Source: Streptomyces cellulosae
Lineage (GTDB): Bacteria; Actinomycetota; Actinomycetes; Streptomycetales; Streptomycetaceae
Assembly (NCBI GenBank): GCA_014655195.1
Contig: BNBH01000037.1
Location: 1 to 58,823, forward strand
DNA: 58,823 bases
Reading direction: 5' to 3'
The position numbers and the translations under genes were made by a program. This document shows positions 25,358 to 33,425 of the stretch, piece after piece. Position 1 is the stretch's first letter. Each line of letters starts with the position of its first letter. Under the pieces are notes generated by a model. That model saw only the letters and a list, made by a program, of their open reading frames with translations. It searched no databases and was not told where the DNA came from.

Positions 25358-25580
25358 CTGTCGGTCGGGTTGTGGGGGTCGGGTGATACGGGGGGTTCGG
25401 GAGGGTTGTTCCGGGGTGCGTCACCCGTGGAGGGGGCGGGTGACGCGGGCCACATGGTGCCTGGGCGGGGGCGGGGTGTCGCGGTTACGGAAGCAATGGA
25501 GGTTGTGGTCGTTGTGTCAGTGCGTCGGTCGCTCCCGGTGCAGGTCTGCGGCAGGGTCCTTTGCCGGGTGAGGGGCGGGG

Positions 25581-26417
25581 GTGATGATGGGGCGCATGTG
25601 GGACGGGGAGGATGCGGGTCAGGTCGGCAGGGCCGGTGTGGCCGGCGGGGCCGAGCGGGCCGACGGGGTCGGCGGAGTCGGTGGCGAGGCCGTCGGCGTG
25701 CTGGTGGTGGACGACGACTTCCGGGTGGCGCGTGTGCACCGGGCGTACGTCGACCGTGTCGACTCCTTCCGGGTGGTCGGGGTCGCCGGCAGCGGTGAGC
25801 AGGCGCTGAGCGCCGTCGACGAACTCCGTCCCGATCTCGTGCTGCTCGATCTGTATCTGCCCGACGTGTTCGGCCTCGATGTCATCCCCCGGCTGCGGAC
25901 CGCCGGGCACGACTGCGACGTCATGGTCGTCAGCGCCGCGCGCGAGGCGGACGCGGTGCGCGGCGCCGTGCGGCACGGTGTCGTCGACTACCTGCTCAAG
26001 CCCTTCGACTTCGAGGACCTGCGGGGGCGGCTGGAGCGGTACGCGGTGCAGCGGGGGATGCTGCGGGACACCGTGGTGCGCGGGCAGGCCGACGTCGACC
26101 GGGTGCTGGCGGGGGCGGCGATGCCCCTACCGCCGTCCGTGCCGTCCAGGCTGCGCCGGCTGCCCAAGGGCATGAGCACGGAGACCGCCGGGCTGGTCGA
26201 GCGGACGCTGCGGGAGGCGGAGGGAAGCCTGTCGGCGAGCGAGTGCGCGCAGCTGACCGGTGTCTCGCGGGTCAGCGCGCGGCGGTATCTGGAGTACTTC
26301 CACGCGGTCGGGGCGGCCGAGGTGTCGCTGAGGTACGGGGCGACCGGGCGGCCCGAGCGGCGGTACCGGTTCGTGGCGGCGGGGCGAGGGGTTGTCTCCG
26401 GGAGGGGGCGGGCCTAG
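25581..26417 (+). CDS. CitB/DpiA-type response regulator
   Basis: 278 aa. A Gly-rich lead of about 35 residues precedes the receiver domain: VLVVDDDFRVARVHRAYV (acidic D44-D46), phosphoacceptor D90 in LVLLDLYLPDVFG, and the lysine in YLLKPFDFEDL. The C-terminal half has a winged HTH (SASECAQLTGVSRVSARRYLEYF) as in CitB, DcuR and DpiA, which regulate carboxylate uptake with a CitA-type kinase. No kinase gene is adjacent. Possible starts are GTG 25581, ATG 25584 and ATG 25587, all after an AGGGGCGGGGG stretch. It is divergent from tctCBA, the probable target. Confidence 0.9.
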   Translation: MMMGRMWDGEDAGQVGRAGVAGGAERADGVGGVGGEAVGVLVVDDDFRVARVHRAYVDRVDSFRVVGVAGSGEQALSAVDELRPDLVLLDLYLPDVFGLDVIPRLRTAGHDCDVMVVSAAREADAVRGAVRHGVVDYLLKPFDFEDLRGRLERYAVQRGMLRDTVVRGQADVDRVLAGAAMPLPPSVPSRLRRLPKGMSTETAGLVERTLREAEGSLSASECAQLTGVSRVSARRYLEYFHAVGAAEVSLRYGATGRPERRYRFVAAGRGVVSGRGRA

Positions 26418-26434
26418 GGTCGGTCGCAGGTGGG

Positions 26435-26446
26435 GAAAGCGCTTTC
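26435..26446. promoter_or_regulatory. LacI-type operator upstream of the Gfo/Idh-PmoA operon
   Basis: GAAAGCGCTTTC is a perfect 12-bp palindrome with the GCGC-centred form used by many LacI-family repressors. It lies 61 bp before the Gfo/Idh/MocA start and 18 bp after the previous gene. No LacI gene is adjacent. Confidence 0.7.
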
Positions 26447-26507
26447 TGTACCGGCCGCTTGCCGCGCCTCCTGTCGCTACGGCCTGTTGCTCTCCGAGGA
26501 GCGCCGC

Positions 26508-27662
26508 ATGACCTCGTCTTCCGGCCGCCGTCGCGCGGCTGTCGTCGGCACCGGTGCGATCGTCGGCGGCGGGCATCTGCCCGCGCTGCGGGCGCACGCC
26601 GACCGTGTCGCACTCGTCGCCGCCGTCGATGTCGACGCCGGCCGCCTGGACGCCTTTCGCGCGGCGGCGGGGGCGGAGACGGGGGAGGCGGTGGCGGGTT
26701 TCTCGTCGGTGGAGGCGATGCTGGACGCCGTACGGCCCGATCTGGTGCTCATCGGCACGCCGCCGTCGCTGCACCGCGAGCAGACCGTCGCCGCGCTGAA
26801 GGCGGGCGCCTGGGTGCTGTGCGAGAAGCCGCTGTGTCTGTCGCTCGCCGAGTACGACGACATCGCGGCGGCGGAGGAGGCGTCCGGGGCGTACGCCTCG
26901 GTGATCTTCCAGCACCGGTACGGCAGTGGGGCCGTGCGCGCGCGGGAGTTGATACGGGGCGGGGAGCTGGGCGCGCCGCTGGTGGCGCATTGCCAGACCA
27001 CCTGGCACCGGGACGCCGCGTACTACTCCGTGCCCTGGCGGGGGCGATGGGCCACCGAGGGCGGCGGGCCGACGATGGGGCACGGGATCCACCAGTACGA
27101 CCTGCTGCTGCATCTGCTCGGGGAATGGGAGGAGGTGCAGGCGATGGCGGCGCGGCTGGTGCACGACACGGAGAGCGAGGACGTGTCGACGGCGTTGGTG
27201 CGGTTCGCGGGCGGGGCGTTGGCGACGGTGGTGAACAGTGTGCTGTCACCCGATGAGGTGAGCCGGGTGCGGGTGGACTGCGCGGACGCGACGGTCGAGG
27301 TGACGCATCTGTACGGGCATCGGAGCGGGGACTGGGTGTACACGCCCGCGCCGCATGTGGCGGAGGAGCGTGTGGACGCGTGGTGTGAGGTGGGGGAGGA
27401 CGTGCCCAGTTCGCACACCGCGCAGTTGGGGTTCGTGCTGGACGCGTGGGCCGCCGGGGTGCGGCCGCCGGGGAGCGGGCGGGAGGCGCGGGACACGCTG
27501 GAGTTCGCCGCCGCGTTGTACAAGGCGGCGTTCACGGGGCGGGTTGTCCGGGCGGGGGAGATCGGGCCGGGGGATGCCTTTTACGAGGCGATGCACGGGG
27601 GGTTCGGGGAGAGCTGGAGTGGGCGGGGGCGCGGGCGTGTTGGAGGGGTGGGGAGGGGCTGA
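26508..27662 (+). CDS. Gfo/Idh/MocA family oxidoreductase
   Basis: 384 aa. The N-terminal NAD(P) Rossmann motif is AAVVGTGAIVGGGHLPAL, followed by the family landmarks LVLIGTPPSLHREQTVAALKAG and WVLCEKPLCLSLAEYD, where the EKP lysine is catalytic. The C-terminal alpha/beta domain starts near SVIFQHRYGSGAVR and includes GGGPTMGHGIHQYDLLLHLLG with the usual histidine pair. It probably oxidises a sugar or inositol-like polyol. GAGGAG lies upstream of the ATG. The TGA overlaps the next gene's ATG, so it is coupled to the PmoA-like gene. A LacI-type operator upstream suggests carbohydrate control. Confidence 0.92.
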   Translation: MTSSSGRRRAAVVGTGAIVGGGHLPALRAHADRVALVAAVDVDAGRLDAFRAAAGAETGEAVAGFSSVEAMLDAVRPDLVLIGTPPSLHREQTVAALKAGAWVLCEKPLCLSLAEYDDIAAAEEASGAYASVIFQHRYGSGAVRARELIRGGELGAPLVAHCQTTWHRDAAYYSVPWRGRWATEGGGPTMGHGIHQYDLLLHLLGEWEEVQAMAARLVHDTESEDVSTALVRFAGGALATVVNSVLSPDEVSRVRVDCADATVEVTHLYGHRSGDWVYTPAPHVAEERVDAWCEVGEDVPSSHTAQLGFVLDAWAAGVRPPGSGREARDTLEFAAALYKAAFTGRVVRAGEIGPGDAFYEAMHGGFGESWSGRGRGRVGGVGRG

Positions 27663-28576
27663 TGCTGCGGGTGGTGCATGCCTACGGGGACGCCGTGGGT
27701 GTGAGCGTGGGGGATGCCGAGATTCTGCGGTACGTGTACCGGCCCGATCCTGAGGCGTTCGAGTCGCGCAAGCCGTACGCGCATCCGGTGCGGACGCTCG
27801 GGGGGAGGGTGGTGACCGGGTACCGGCCGAGCGACCACCGGTGGCACAAGGGGGTGCAGATGACGGCCAGTCATCTGTCCGGGCAGAACTTCTGGGGCGG
27901 CAACTCGTATGTGCACGGGCGGGGTTATCTGCCGCTGCCGGAGCGGATCGGGTGGATGCGGCACGACGGGTTCTCGTCGTTCGAGGTGGGGGAGGACCGG
28001 TTCGCGTGTGTGGAGGACCTGACGTGGGTGGAGAACGGGGGTGAGGAGTGGGCGCGTGAGGAGCGGGGGTTGAGTGTTCACTCCGTGGATGCGGCGGCGG
28101 GTGTCTGGGTGTTGGACTGGTCGATACGGCTGACCAATGTGCGGGGCGAGGAGCTGCGGTTCGGGTCGCCGACCACGGCCGGGCGGGAGACGGCCGGGTA
28201 CACCGGGCTGCAGTGGCGGGGGCCGCGGGACTTCACCGGGGGGACGGTGTTCGCGCCGGGGGTGGAGGGGGGTGGGGGTGGGCCCGGGGAGCGGTTCATG
28301 GGGACGCGGGGGCCGTGGCTGGGGTTCACGGCGGAGCGGGACGAGTGGGACGGGGCGTCGACGGTGGTGTTCGCGCATGCGCCGGAGAATGTGGCGTCGC
28401 ACCACTGGTTCGTGCGGTCGGAGCCGACTCCGTCGGTCGCCTTCTCATGGGCGTTCTTCGAGGAGTTCGGGTTGCCGGCGGGGGAGTCGTTCGGTTTCCG
28501 GTACCGGGTGGTCGTCGCGGACGGGGCGTGGGGGAGTGAGCGGGTGGAGGAGTTCTTGGCGGGGGTGCCGTGGTGA
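27662..28576 (+). CDS. PmoA-like protein (DUF6807)
   Basis: 304 aa, soluble. FESRKPYAHPVRTLGGRVVTGYRPSDHRWHKGVQ near residue 35 and the later HHWFVRSEPTPSVAFSWAFFEEFGLPAGESFGFRYRVVVADG are typical of the PmoA/DUF6807 family, which is often encoded beside Gfo/Idh dehydrogenases in sugar-use loci despite being named after methane oxidation. No catalytic role is established. The ATG overlaps the stop of the oxidoreductase gene (TGATG). The gene uses fewer C-ending and more G-ending third positions than its neighbours and has a Gly-rich insert near residue 200. Confidence 0.85.
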   Translation: MLRVVHAYGDAVGVSVGDAEILRYVYRPDPEAFESRKPYAHPVRTLGGRVVTGYRPSDHRWHKGVQMTASHLSGQNFWGGNSYVHGRGYLPLPERIGWMRHDGFSSFEVGEDRFACVEDLTWVENGGEEWAREERGLSVHSVDAAAGVWVLDWSIRLTNVRGEELRFGSPTTAGRETAGYTGLQWRGPRDFTGGTVFAPGVEGGGGGPGERFMGTRGPWLGFTAERDEWDGASTVVFAHAPENVASHHWFVRSEPTPSVAFSWAFFEEFGLPAGESFGFRYRVVVADGAWGSERVEEFLAGVPW

Positions 28577-28670
28577 CTCCGGTGCCGTTGCCGGGGGTGG
28601 GGGGGACCTGAGGTACCTGGAGGGCGCGGGGGTGTGGGAGGCCGAGCCGAGCCGGCGGGGTGGGTTGGGC

Positions 28671-28835
28671 ATGTCTGGCCGGCGCCACGAGTACGAGATT
28701 CCTGTGCGAGGCCGGCGGTGCGTCGTCCTGTGCGGTGGGGGTTGCGGTGTGACGCCTGCGGCGCAGGGGGGTCACGCGGACGACCACCGCCTCCTCGCGA
28801 TCTGGCGCCGGGAGTGGGACCAGGACCGCTCCTGA
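28671..28835 (+). CDS. Possible small cysteine-containing protein
   Basis: 54 aa: a basic start, a C-x5-C-x3-C stretch (RRCVVLCGGGCG, residues 16-27), and a charged end. Codon use is G/C-biased at third positions but no clear ribosome site precedes the ATG and I do not recognise a family. It lies in the 272-bp gap between the PmoA-like gene and the convergent PAP2 gene; nothing else is visible there. It may be non-coding. Confidence 0.3.
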   Translation: MSGRRHEYEIPVRGRRCVVLCGGGCGVTPAAQGGHADDHRLLAIWRREWDQDRS

Positions 28836-28848
28836 CCTCCCGCCCCGC

Positions 28849-29478
28849 CTACCTCGGGCGCCGAGGCCCCCGTGGGTACGACGCCGGGAGGCGGGCCGAG
28901 GCGACCGCCAGGGCCGTCGCCGCCGACGCCACTCCCAGAACAGCCCCTGCCGCCACATCGCCCGGGTAGTGCACCCCCGTGTGGATGCGGGAGTACCCCA
29001 CCGCTCCCGCGAGCGCGCCAAGCGGCACCGACGCGGCGGGCAGCACCGTGCCCACCGCCGTCGCGAAGGCGACCGCCGATGCCGTGTGGCCGGACGGGAA
29101 CGACGCCGACATCGGCATCGGCACATGGCGGTCCAGCGTCACCCGGGCCGCCTCCCGGTCCGGGCGGTCGCGGCGGACCAGTCGCTTGCCGAGCAGGTTG
29201 GCCGAGGCGGACGCCAGCGCTATGGCGCCGACCCCGGCGAGCGCCGCCCTGCGCGGGCGGGAGCCGGCCAGGGCCAGGGCGCCGGCGATGGCGAACGAGA
29301 TCTTGGAGTGGTCGGCCGCGTGGGAGAGCTTGCGCAGCGCGCGGTCGAGGGTCGGCGTGGGGGTCGCGGCGACCGCCGCGTACAGCGCGCCGTCCACCGC
29401 TCTGAGGTCCCGGAGCACCTCGGAGGCGATCCTGCGCAGTCCGTCGGCGGGCCGTACGGGTGCGGTGCGCTCACTCAT
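28849..29478 (-). CDS. PAP2 superfamily phosphatase
   Basis: 209 aa with four to five membrane segments. The three-part phosphatase signature is complete: KRLVRRDRP, SFPSGHTAS and YSRIHTGVHYPGDV, giving the catalytic histidines. Such enzymes remove phosphate from lipid phosphates such as undecaprenyl pyrophosphate or phosphatidic acid at the membrane. The ATG at 29478 is preferred over the longer frame because GGGAGAG sits before it. The gene follows copA on the same strand by 85 bp; a functional link to copper is not evident. Confidence 0.9.
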   Translation of the reverse strand: MSERTAPVRPADGLRRIASEVLRDLRAVDGALYAAVAATPTPTLDRALRKLSHAADHSKISFAIAGALALAGSRPRRAALAGVGAIALASASANLLGKRLVRRDRPDREAARVTLDRHVPMPMSASFPSGHTASAVAFATAVGTVLPAASVPLGALAGAVGYSRIHTGVHYPGDVAAGAVLGVASAATALAVASARLPASYPRGPRRPR

Positions 29479-29563
29479 CTGTCTCTCCCGCGGTGACGTC
29501 GTCCAGGTGCCCACGGTACGCATGATCCACGCGGCGGGCCCGCCCGCCCCGCCCGTACCCCGT

Positions 29564-31801
29564 TCAGGCCGCCCGGAACGTCCGCAGCCGCAGCGAGTTG
29601 CCCACCACGAAGACCGAGGAGAACGCCATGGCCGCACCCGCGATCATGGGGTTGAGCAGACCGGACGCCGCGAGGGGCAGGGCGGCGACGTTGTAGGCGA
29701 ACGCCCAGAACAGGTTGGACCTGATCGTGCCCAGGGTGCGGCGGGCGAGCCGGACGGCGTCCGCCGCTGCCCGCAGGTCGCCGCGGACCAGCGTGAGGTC
29801 GCCCGCCTCGATCGCCGCGTCCGTGCCGGTGCCCATCGCCAGGCCCAGGTCGGCCTGGGCGAGGGCCGCCGCGTCGTTGACGCCGTCGCCGACCATGGCC
29901 ACGGAACGGCCCTCGGACTGCAGGCGCTTGACGACGTCCACCTTGTCCTGCGGGAGCACTTCCGCGATCACGTCGTCGGGGGCGATGCCCACCTCGCGGG
30001 CCACCGAGTGCGCCACCGCCTCGTTGTCGCCCGTGAGGAGGACCGGGCGCAGCCCCAGCGCGCGCAGGCGGCGGATCGCCTCCGGGCTCGTCTCCTTCAC
30101 CGTGTCGGCGATCTCCAGGACCGCGCGGACCTCGCCGTCCCAGGCGACCACGACCGCCGTGTGGCCGGTCGCCTCGGTTTCGTCGAGGGTGCGTGCGAGG
30201 GGCTCGGGCAGGGGGAGGGACCAGTCCGTCATCAGGCGGGGGCGGCCCGCCAGGACCGCGTGGCCCTCGACCATGCCCTGGACGCCCAGGCCGGGTACGG
30301 CCTTGAAGTCCTCCGGGGTGGGCAGGGTGCCCAGTTCGGCGAGCGCCGCGTCGGCCACCGCTCGGGCGATCGGGTGTTCCGAGGCGTGTTCCAGGGCGCC
30401 TGCCAGGCGCAGCACGTCCGTCTCGTCGGTGCCGGGGGAGTGGACGGCGACCAGGCTCATCCGGCCGGTGGTGACGGTGCCGGTCTTGTCCAGGACCACC
30501 GTGTCGACGCGGCGGGTGGACTCCAGGACCTCCGGTCCCTTGATGAGGATGCCGAGCTGGGCGCCCCGGCCCGTGCCGACCATCAGCGCGGTCGGGGTGG
30601 CGAGGCCGAGGGCGCAGGGGCAGGCGATGATCAGGACGGCGACGGCGGCGGTGAACGCGGCCGTGGCGCCCGCGCCGTTGCCGATCCAGAAGCCCAGGGT
30701 GGCCAGGGCGAGAGCGATGACCACGGGGACGAAGACGGCGGAGATACGGTCGGCGAGCCGCTGGGCGGACGCCTTGCCGTTCTGGGCGTCCTCCACCAAC
30801 CGTGCCATTCGGGCCAGTTGAGTGTCCGCGCCGACCCTGGTGGCCCGTACGACGAGACGGCCGCCGGCGTTGACCGTGGCGCCCGTGACCGGGTCCCCGG
30901 CGGTGACCTCGCGCGGGACCGACTCGCCCGTCAGCATCGACGCGTCCACCGCGGAGGAACCCTCCACGACCGTGCCGTCGGTCGCGATCTTCTCGCCGGG
31001 GCGGACCAGGAAGTGGTCACCGACCGTCAGTTCCGCCGTGGGGCGGGTCTCCTCGCGGCCGTCCGGGAGGAGGACCGTGACGTCCTTGGCGCCCAGCTCC
31101 AGCAGCGCGCGCAGGGCGGCTCCGGCCCTGCGCTTGGCCCGTGCCTCGAAGTAGCGGCCGGCCAGGATGAACGTCGTGACGCCCGCCGCCGCCTCCAGGT
31201 ACAGGTTCCCCGCGCCGTCCGAGCGGGCCACCGTGAACTCGAAGGGGTGCGTCATGCCCGGCGTGCCCGCGGTGCCGAGGAAGAGGGCCCACACGGACCA
31301 CAGGAACGCGGCGGTCGTGCCGACGGAGACCAGCGTGTCCATCGTGGCCGTGCCGTGGCGGGCGTTGGTGAGGGCCGCGCGGTGGAACGGCCAGGCCGCG
31401 TAGGTGACGACGGGCGCCGCGAGGGTCAGGGACAGCCACTGCCAGTACTCGAACTGCAGGGCCGGGATCATCGCCATCGCGACGACGGGGGCCGACAGCA
31501 CGATCGCCGTGATCAAACGGTCGCGCAGCGGGCGGAGTTCGTCCGGTTCGGCCCGCTGGTCCTCGGAGGGCGAGGGTTCTCTCGCCGTGTAGCCCGTGGC
31601 CTCGACCGTGGCGATCAGGTCGGGGACGGTCACGCCGGCGCCGTAGCTGATCCGGGCCTTCTCGGTGGCGTAGTTGACCGCGGCGGTGACGCCCTCCATC
31701 CGGTTGAGCTTCCTCTCGATCCGCGCGGCGCAGGACGCGCAGGTCATCCCTCCGACGGAGAGTTCCACCTCGGTCTCGGCGCCGGTCGCACGGACGGTCA
31801 T
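29564..31801 (-). CDS. copA: Copper-translocating P-type ATPase
   Basis: 745 aa. An N-terminal heavy-metal domain has the GMTCASC copper site (C21, C24). Eight membrane helices follow, with CPC (C394-C396) in the sixth defining a P1B-1 Cu(I) pump. The phosphorylated aspartate is D438 in DKTGT, with the SEHPIA nucleotide motif and GDGVNDAAAL hinge intact. It exports cytoplasmic Cu(I). The ATG at 31801 follows GAGGAG; the longer frame to 31879 would run through promoter sequence. The upstream region contains CsoR-like inverted repeats, so copper-induced derepression is expected. No copZ chaperone or csoR gene is adjacent. Confidence 0.96.
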   Translation of the reverse strand: MTVRATGAETEVELSVGGMTCASCAARIERKLNRMEGVTAAVNYATEKARISYGAGVTVPDLIATVEATGYTAREPSPSEDQRAEPDELRPLRDRLITAIVLSAPVVAMAMIPALQFEYWQWLSLTLAAPVVTYAAWPFHRAALTNARHGTATMDTLVSVGTTAAFLWSVWALFLGTAGTPGMTHPFEFTVARSDGAGNLYLEAAAGVTTFILAGRYFEARAKRRAGAALRALLELGAKDVTVLLPDGREETRPTAELTVGDHFLVRPGEKIATDGTVVEGSSAVDASMLTGESVPREVTAGDPVTGATVNAGGRLVVRATRVGADTQLARMARLVEDAQNGKASAQRLADRISAVFVPVVIALALATLGFWIGNGAGATAAFTAAVAVLIIACPCALGLATPTALMVGTGRGAQLGILIKGPEVLESTRRVDTVVLDKTGTVTTGRMSLVAVHSPGTDETDVLRLAGALEHASEHPIARAVADAALAELGTLPTPEDFKAVPGLGVQGMVEGHAVLAGRPRLMTDWSLPLPEPLARTLDETEATGHTAVVVAWDGEVRAVLEIADTVKETSPEAIRRLRALGLRPVLLTGDNEAVAHSVAREVGIAPDDVIAEVLPQDKVDVVKRLQSEGRSVAMVGDGVNDAAALAQADLGLAMGTGTDAAIEAGDLTLVRGDLRAAADAVRLARRTLGTIRSNLFWAFAYNVAALPLAASGLLNPMIAGAAMAFSSVFVVGNSLRLRTFRAA

Positions 31802-31815
31802 CGCTGGCTCCTCAC

Positions 31816-31836
31816 GGATACGGGGTGGGGGTATCC
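31816..31836. promoter_or_regulatory. Third GTATCC-type inverted repeat next to copA
   Basis: GGATAC (31816-31821) and GTATCC (31831-31836) flank a G-rich spacer 15 bp upstream of the copA start codon. It is close in form to the CsoR-like sites but with a longer spacer; it may be a degenerate copy. Confidence 0.4.
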
Positions 31837-31853
31837 CCTCACGGGCTCTCTGT

Positions 31854-31870
31854 ATACCCCGGTAGGGTAT
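31854..31870. promoter_or_regulatory. CsoR-like operator upstream of copA
   Basis: ATACCC (31854-31859) and GGGTAT (31865-31870) flank a 5-bp spacer, 53 bp before copA. Streptomyces CsoR sites are described as ATACCCC/GGGGTAT inverted repeats of this kind. No CsoR gene lies in the window. Confidence 0.7.
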
Positions 31871-31901
31871 GCGATGCAAGGTGCTGCCTGACTTGACTTG
31901 G

Positions 31902-31916
31902 TACCCCCCAGGGGTA
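31902..31916. promoter_or_regulatory. Second CsoR-like operator, facing the divergent His-rich protein gene
   Basis: TACCCC (31902-31907) and GGGGTA (31911-31916) flank a 3-bp spacer, 68 bp before the divergent start. Together with the site at 31854 it suggests both promoters answer to copper. Confidence 0.75.
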
Positions 31917-31983
31917 TCGTGAGCTGTATCGATCGGCCTGTGACGGGTTGCGGGCCGCCGCTTTTTCCAGGGGAGAGACGGCC

Positions 31984-32949
31984 ATGAAGACCGGAGTGAA
32001 GATCACCGCGTTCGCCGCCGCGCTGGCCGGCGCGTTCGGCACCGCATACGGGGTCGGCCAGACCTTCGACCCGGTCGTCGCGGAACGTTCCCCGGCGCAC
32101 GAGGAGCGGCACCCGTCGGCGGCGGCGGAGAGCGACCACGGCGGGACCGCCGCGCACGCGCCCGGCGGGCTGCAGATCTCCGAGGACGGGTACACCCTCG
32201 ACCTGGACACCTCGACGGTGACCGCGGGCGAGCCCGCCGAACTGCGGTTCACCGTGCGCGACGCCAACGGGCGGGCGGTCGACGAGTACCGGCGGGAGCA
32301 CGACAAGGAGCTGCACCTCATCGTGGCCTCCCGCGACCTGGTGACCTACCGCCACCTCCACCCCGAGCGCGCCCCCGACGGCACCTGGAGCACGCCCGTC
32401 GACCTGCCCCGCGCCGGCGGCTACCGGGTGTTCGCCGACTTCACCCCGGACCGGCCGGGCGCGGAGAGCCTCACCCTCGGCGCCGACCTGGCCGCCTCCG
32501 GCCCCTACAGCCCCCGCCAGCTGCCGCGTCCCTCCGCCACGGCCCGCGTCGACGGCTACGACGTGAAGCTGACCGGGACGCTGACGCCCGGCCGGGCGAG
32601 CGAGCTGCGTCTGACCGTCTCCCGCGACGGCAGGCCCGTCACCGACCTCCAGCCCTACCTCGGCGCCTACGGCCATCTGGTCGCCCTGCGCGCCGGAGAC
32701 CTCGCCTATCTGCACGTCCACCCCGAGGGCGAGCCGGGCGACGGCACGACCAGGCCGGGACCGCACGTCTCCTTCAGCGCCACGGCCCCCAGCGGCGGCA
32801 GCTACCGCCTCTTCCTGGACTTCAAGCACGACGGAGTCGTCCGCACGGCCGCCTTCACCGTCGAGGCCGGGAAGGCCGCGCCGGAACAGCCCGCGTCACC
32901 CGGCCACACGGAGACGCCCGGCCACTCCTTGGACGGTCACGGCCACTGA
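31984..32949 (+). CDS. Exported histidine-rich protein, putative copper resistance
   Basis: 321 aa. A signal or anchor segment covers residues about 5-24. The mature protein has two beta-rich domains: about 60-195 (DGYTLDLDTSTVTAGEPAELRFTV, then RHLHPERAPDGTWSTPVDLPRAGGYRVFADFTP) and about 200-290 (YLHVHPEGE, SGGSYRLFLDFKHDG), internally similar, followed by a His-rich tail ending SLDGHGH. Repeated HLHP/HVHP motifs suggest metal binding. It is divergent from copA across two CsoR-like boxes, so a role in copper sequestration outside the cell is likely, though inferred. GGGGAGAG precedes the ATG. Confidence 0.75.
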   Translation: MKTGVKITAFAAALAGAFGTAYGVGQTFDPVVAERSPAHEERHPSAAAESDHGGTAAHAPGGLQISEDGYTLDLDTSTVTAGEPAELRFTVRDANGRAVDEYRREHDKELHLIVASRDLVTYRHLHPERAPDGTWSTPVDLPRAGGYRVFADFTPDRPGAESLTLGADLAASGPYSPRQLPRPSATARVDGYDVKLTGTLTPGRASELRLTVSRDGRPVTDLQPYLGAYGHLVALRAGDLAYLHVHPEGEPGDGTTRPGPHVSFSATAPSGGSYRLFLDFKHDGVVRTAAFTVEAGKAAPEQPASPGHTETPGHSLDGHGH

Positions 32950-33132
32950 GGCCGCACCCCGCGTCCGGACAGGAACCCGGACCGCCGCCCGACCAGGCCG
33001 GACACCGAGCCGCTGTCCGGGACATGCAGAAGCTGTGGCCTCGGGCCGACGAACCGAGCAGGGTTCCTCCCGGCGACCGGGCAGCCGTCGGGCAGCCGGC
33101 GCCGTACCGGTTTCCCGGATGAGGAGGCACCT

Positions 33133-33354
33133 GTGCGCGCTCGTCGGGTTCTCGCAAGCATCTCCCCAGGAGGGGCCCTCGCCCCGGGGGCGTCAGCCGT
33201 CCCGGCCCAGGCCGCGGACCCGTACGTCGTCCACGGCACGTACTCCACCAGGGCCACGTGCGTGGACGTGGGCAGCACCGGCGAGTTCCACGGCCCGTGG
33301 CTCGCCTGGAACTGCACCAGGGTGGTCAACGGCTACCAGCTCTGGGCCAAGTAA
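33133..33354 (+). CDS. Small secreted two-cysteine peptide
   Basis: 73 aa from a GTG with a good GAGGAGG site 5 nt upstream. A weak signal segment (about 1-27, ending VPAQA-A) leads to a mature peptide of about 46 residues with one cysteine pair (TRATCVDVG and AWNCTRV) and several aromatics. It resembles short exported streptomycete proteins whose function is unknown. A 14-bp palindrome starts right after the TAA stop, then a hairpin faces the convergent GH15 gene. Confidence 0.7.
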   Translation: MRARRVLASISPGGALAPGASAVPAQAADPYVVHGTYSTRATCVDVGSTGEFHGPWLAWNCTRVVNGYQLWAK

Positions 33355-33391
33355 CAGCTGTACAGCTGACCGCCGCCACGGGGGACGACGG

Positions 33392-33415
33392 CCCGCGCCA
33401 CGGCGCCGGCGCGGG
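33392..33415. terminator. Hairpin between convergent peptide and GH15 genes
   Basis: CCCGCGCC (33392-33399) pairs with GGCGCGGG (33408-33415) around an 8-nt loop, 11 bp before the GH15 stop codon. Likely bidirectional. Confidence 0.6.
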
Positions 33416-33425
33416 TCCGCGACGG

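Noticed and set aside
28979..31891. 970-codon open frame antisense to copA
   Set aside because: It is a shadow of the GC-biased third positions of copA on the other strand; its translation is Arg/Gly/Gln-rich with no domain, while copA shows every P-type ATPase motif.
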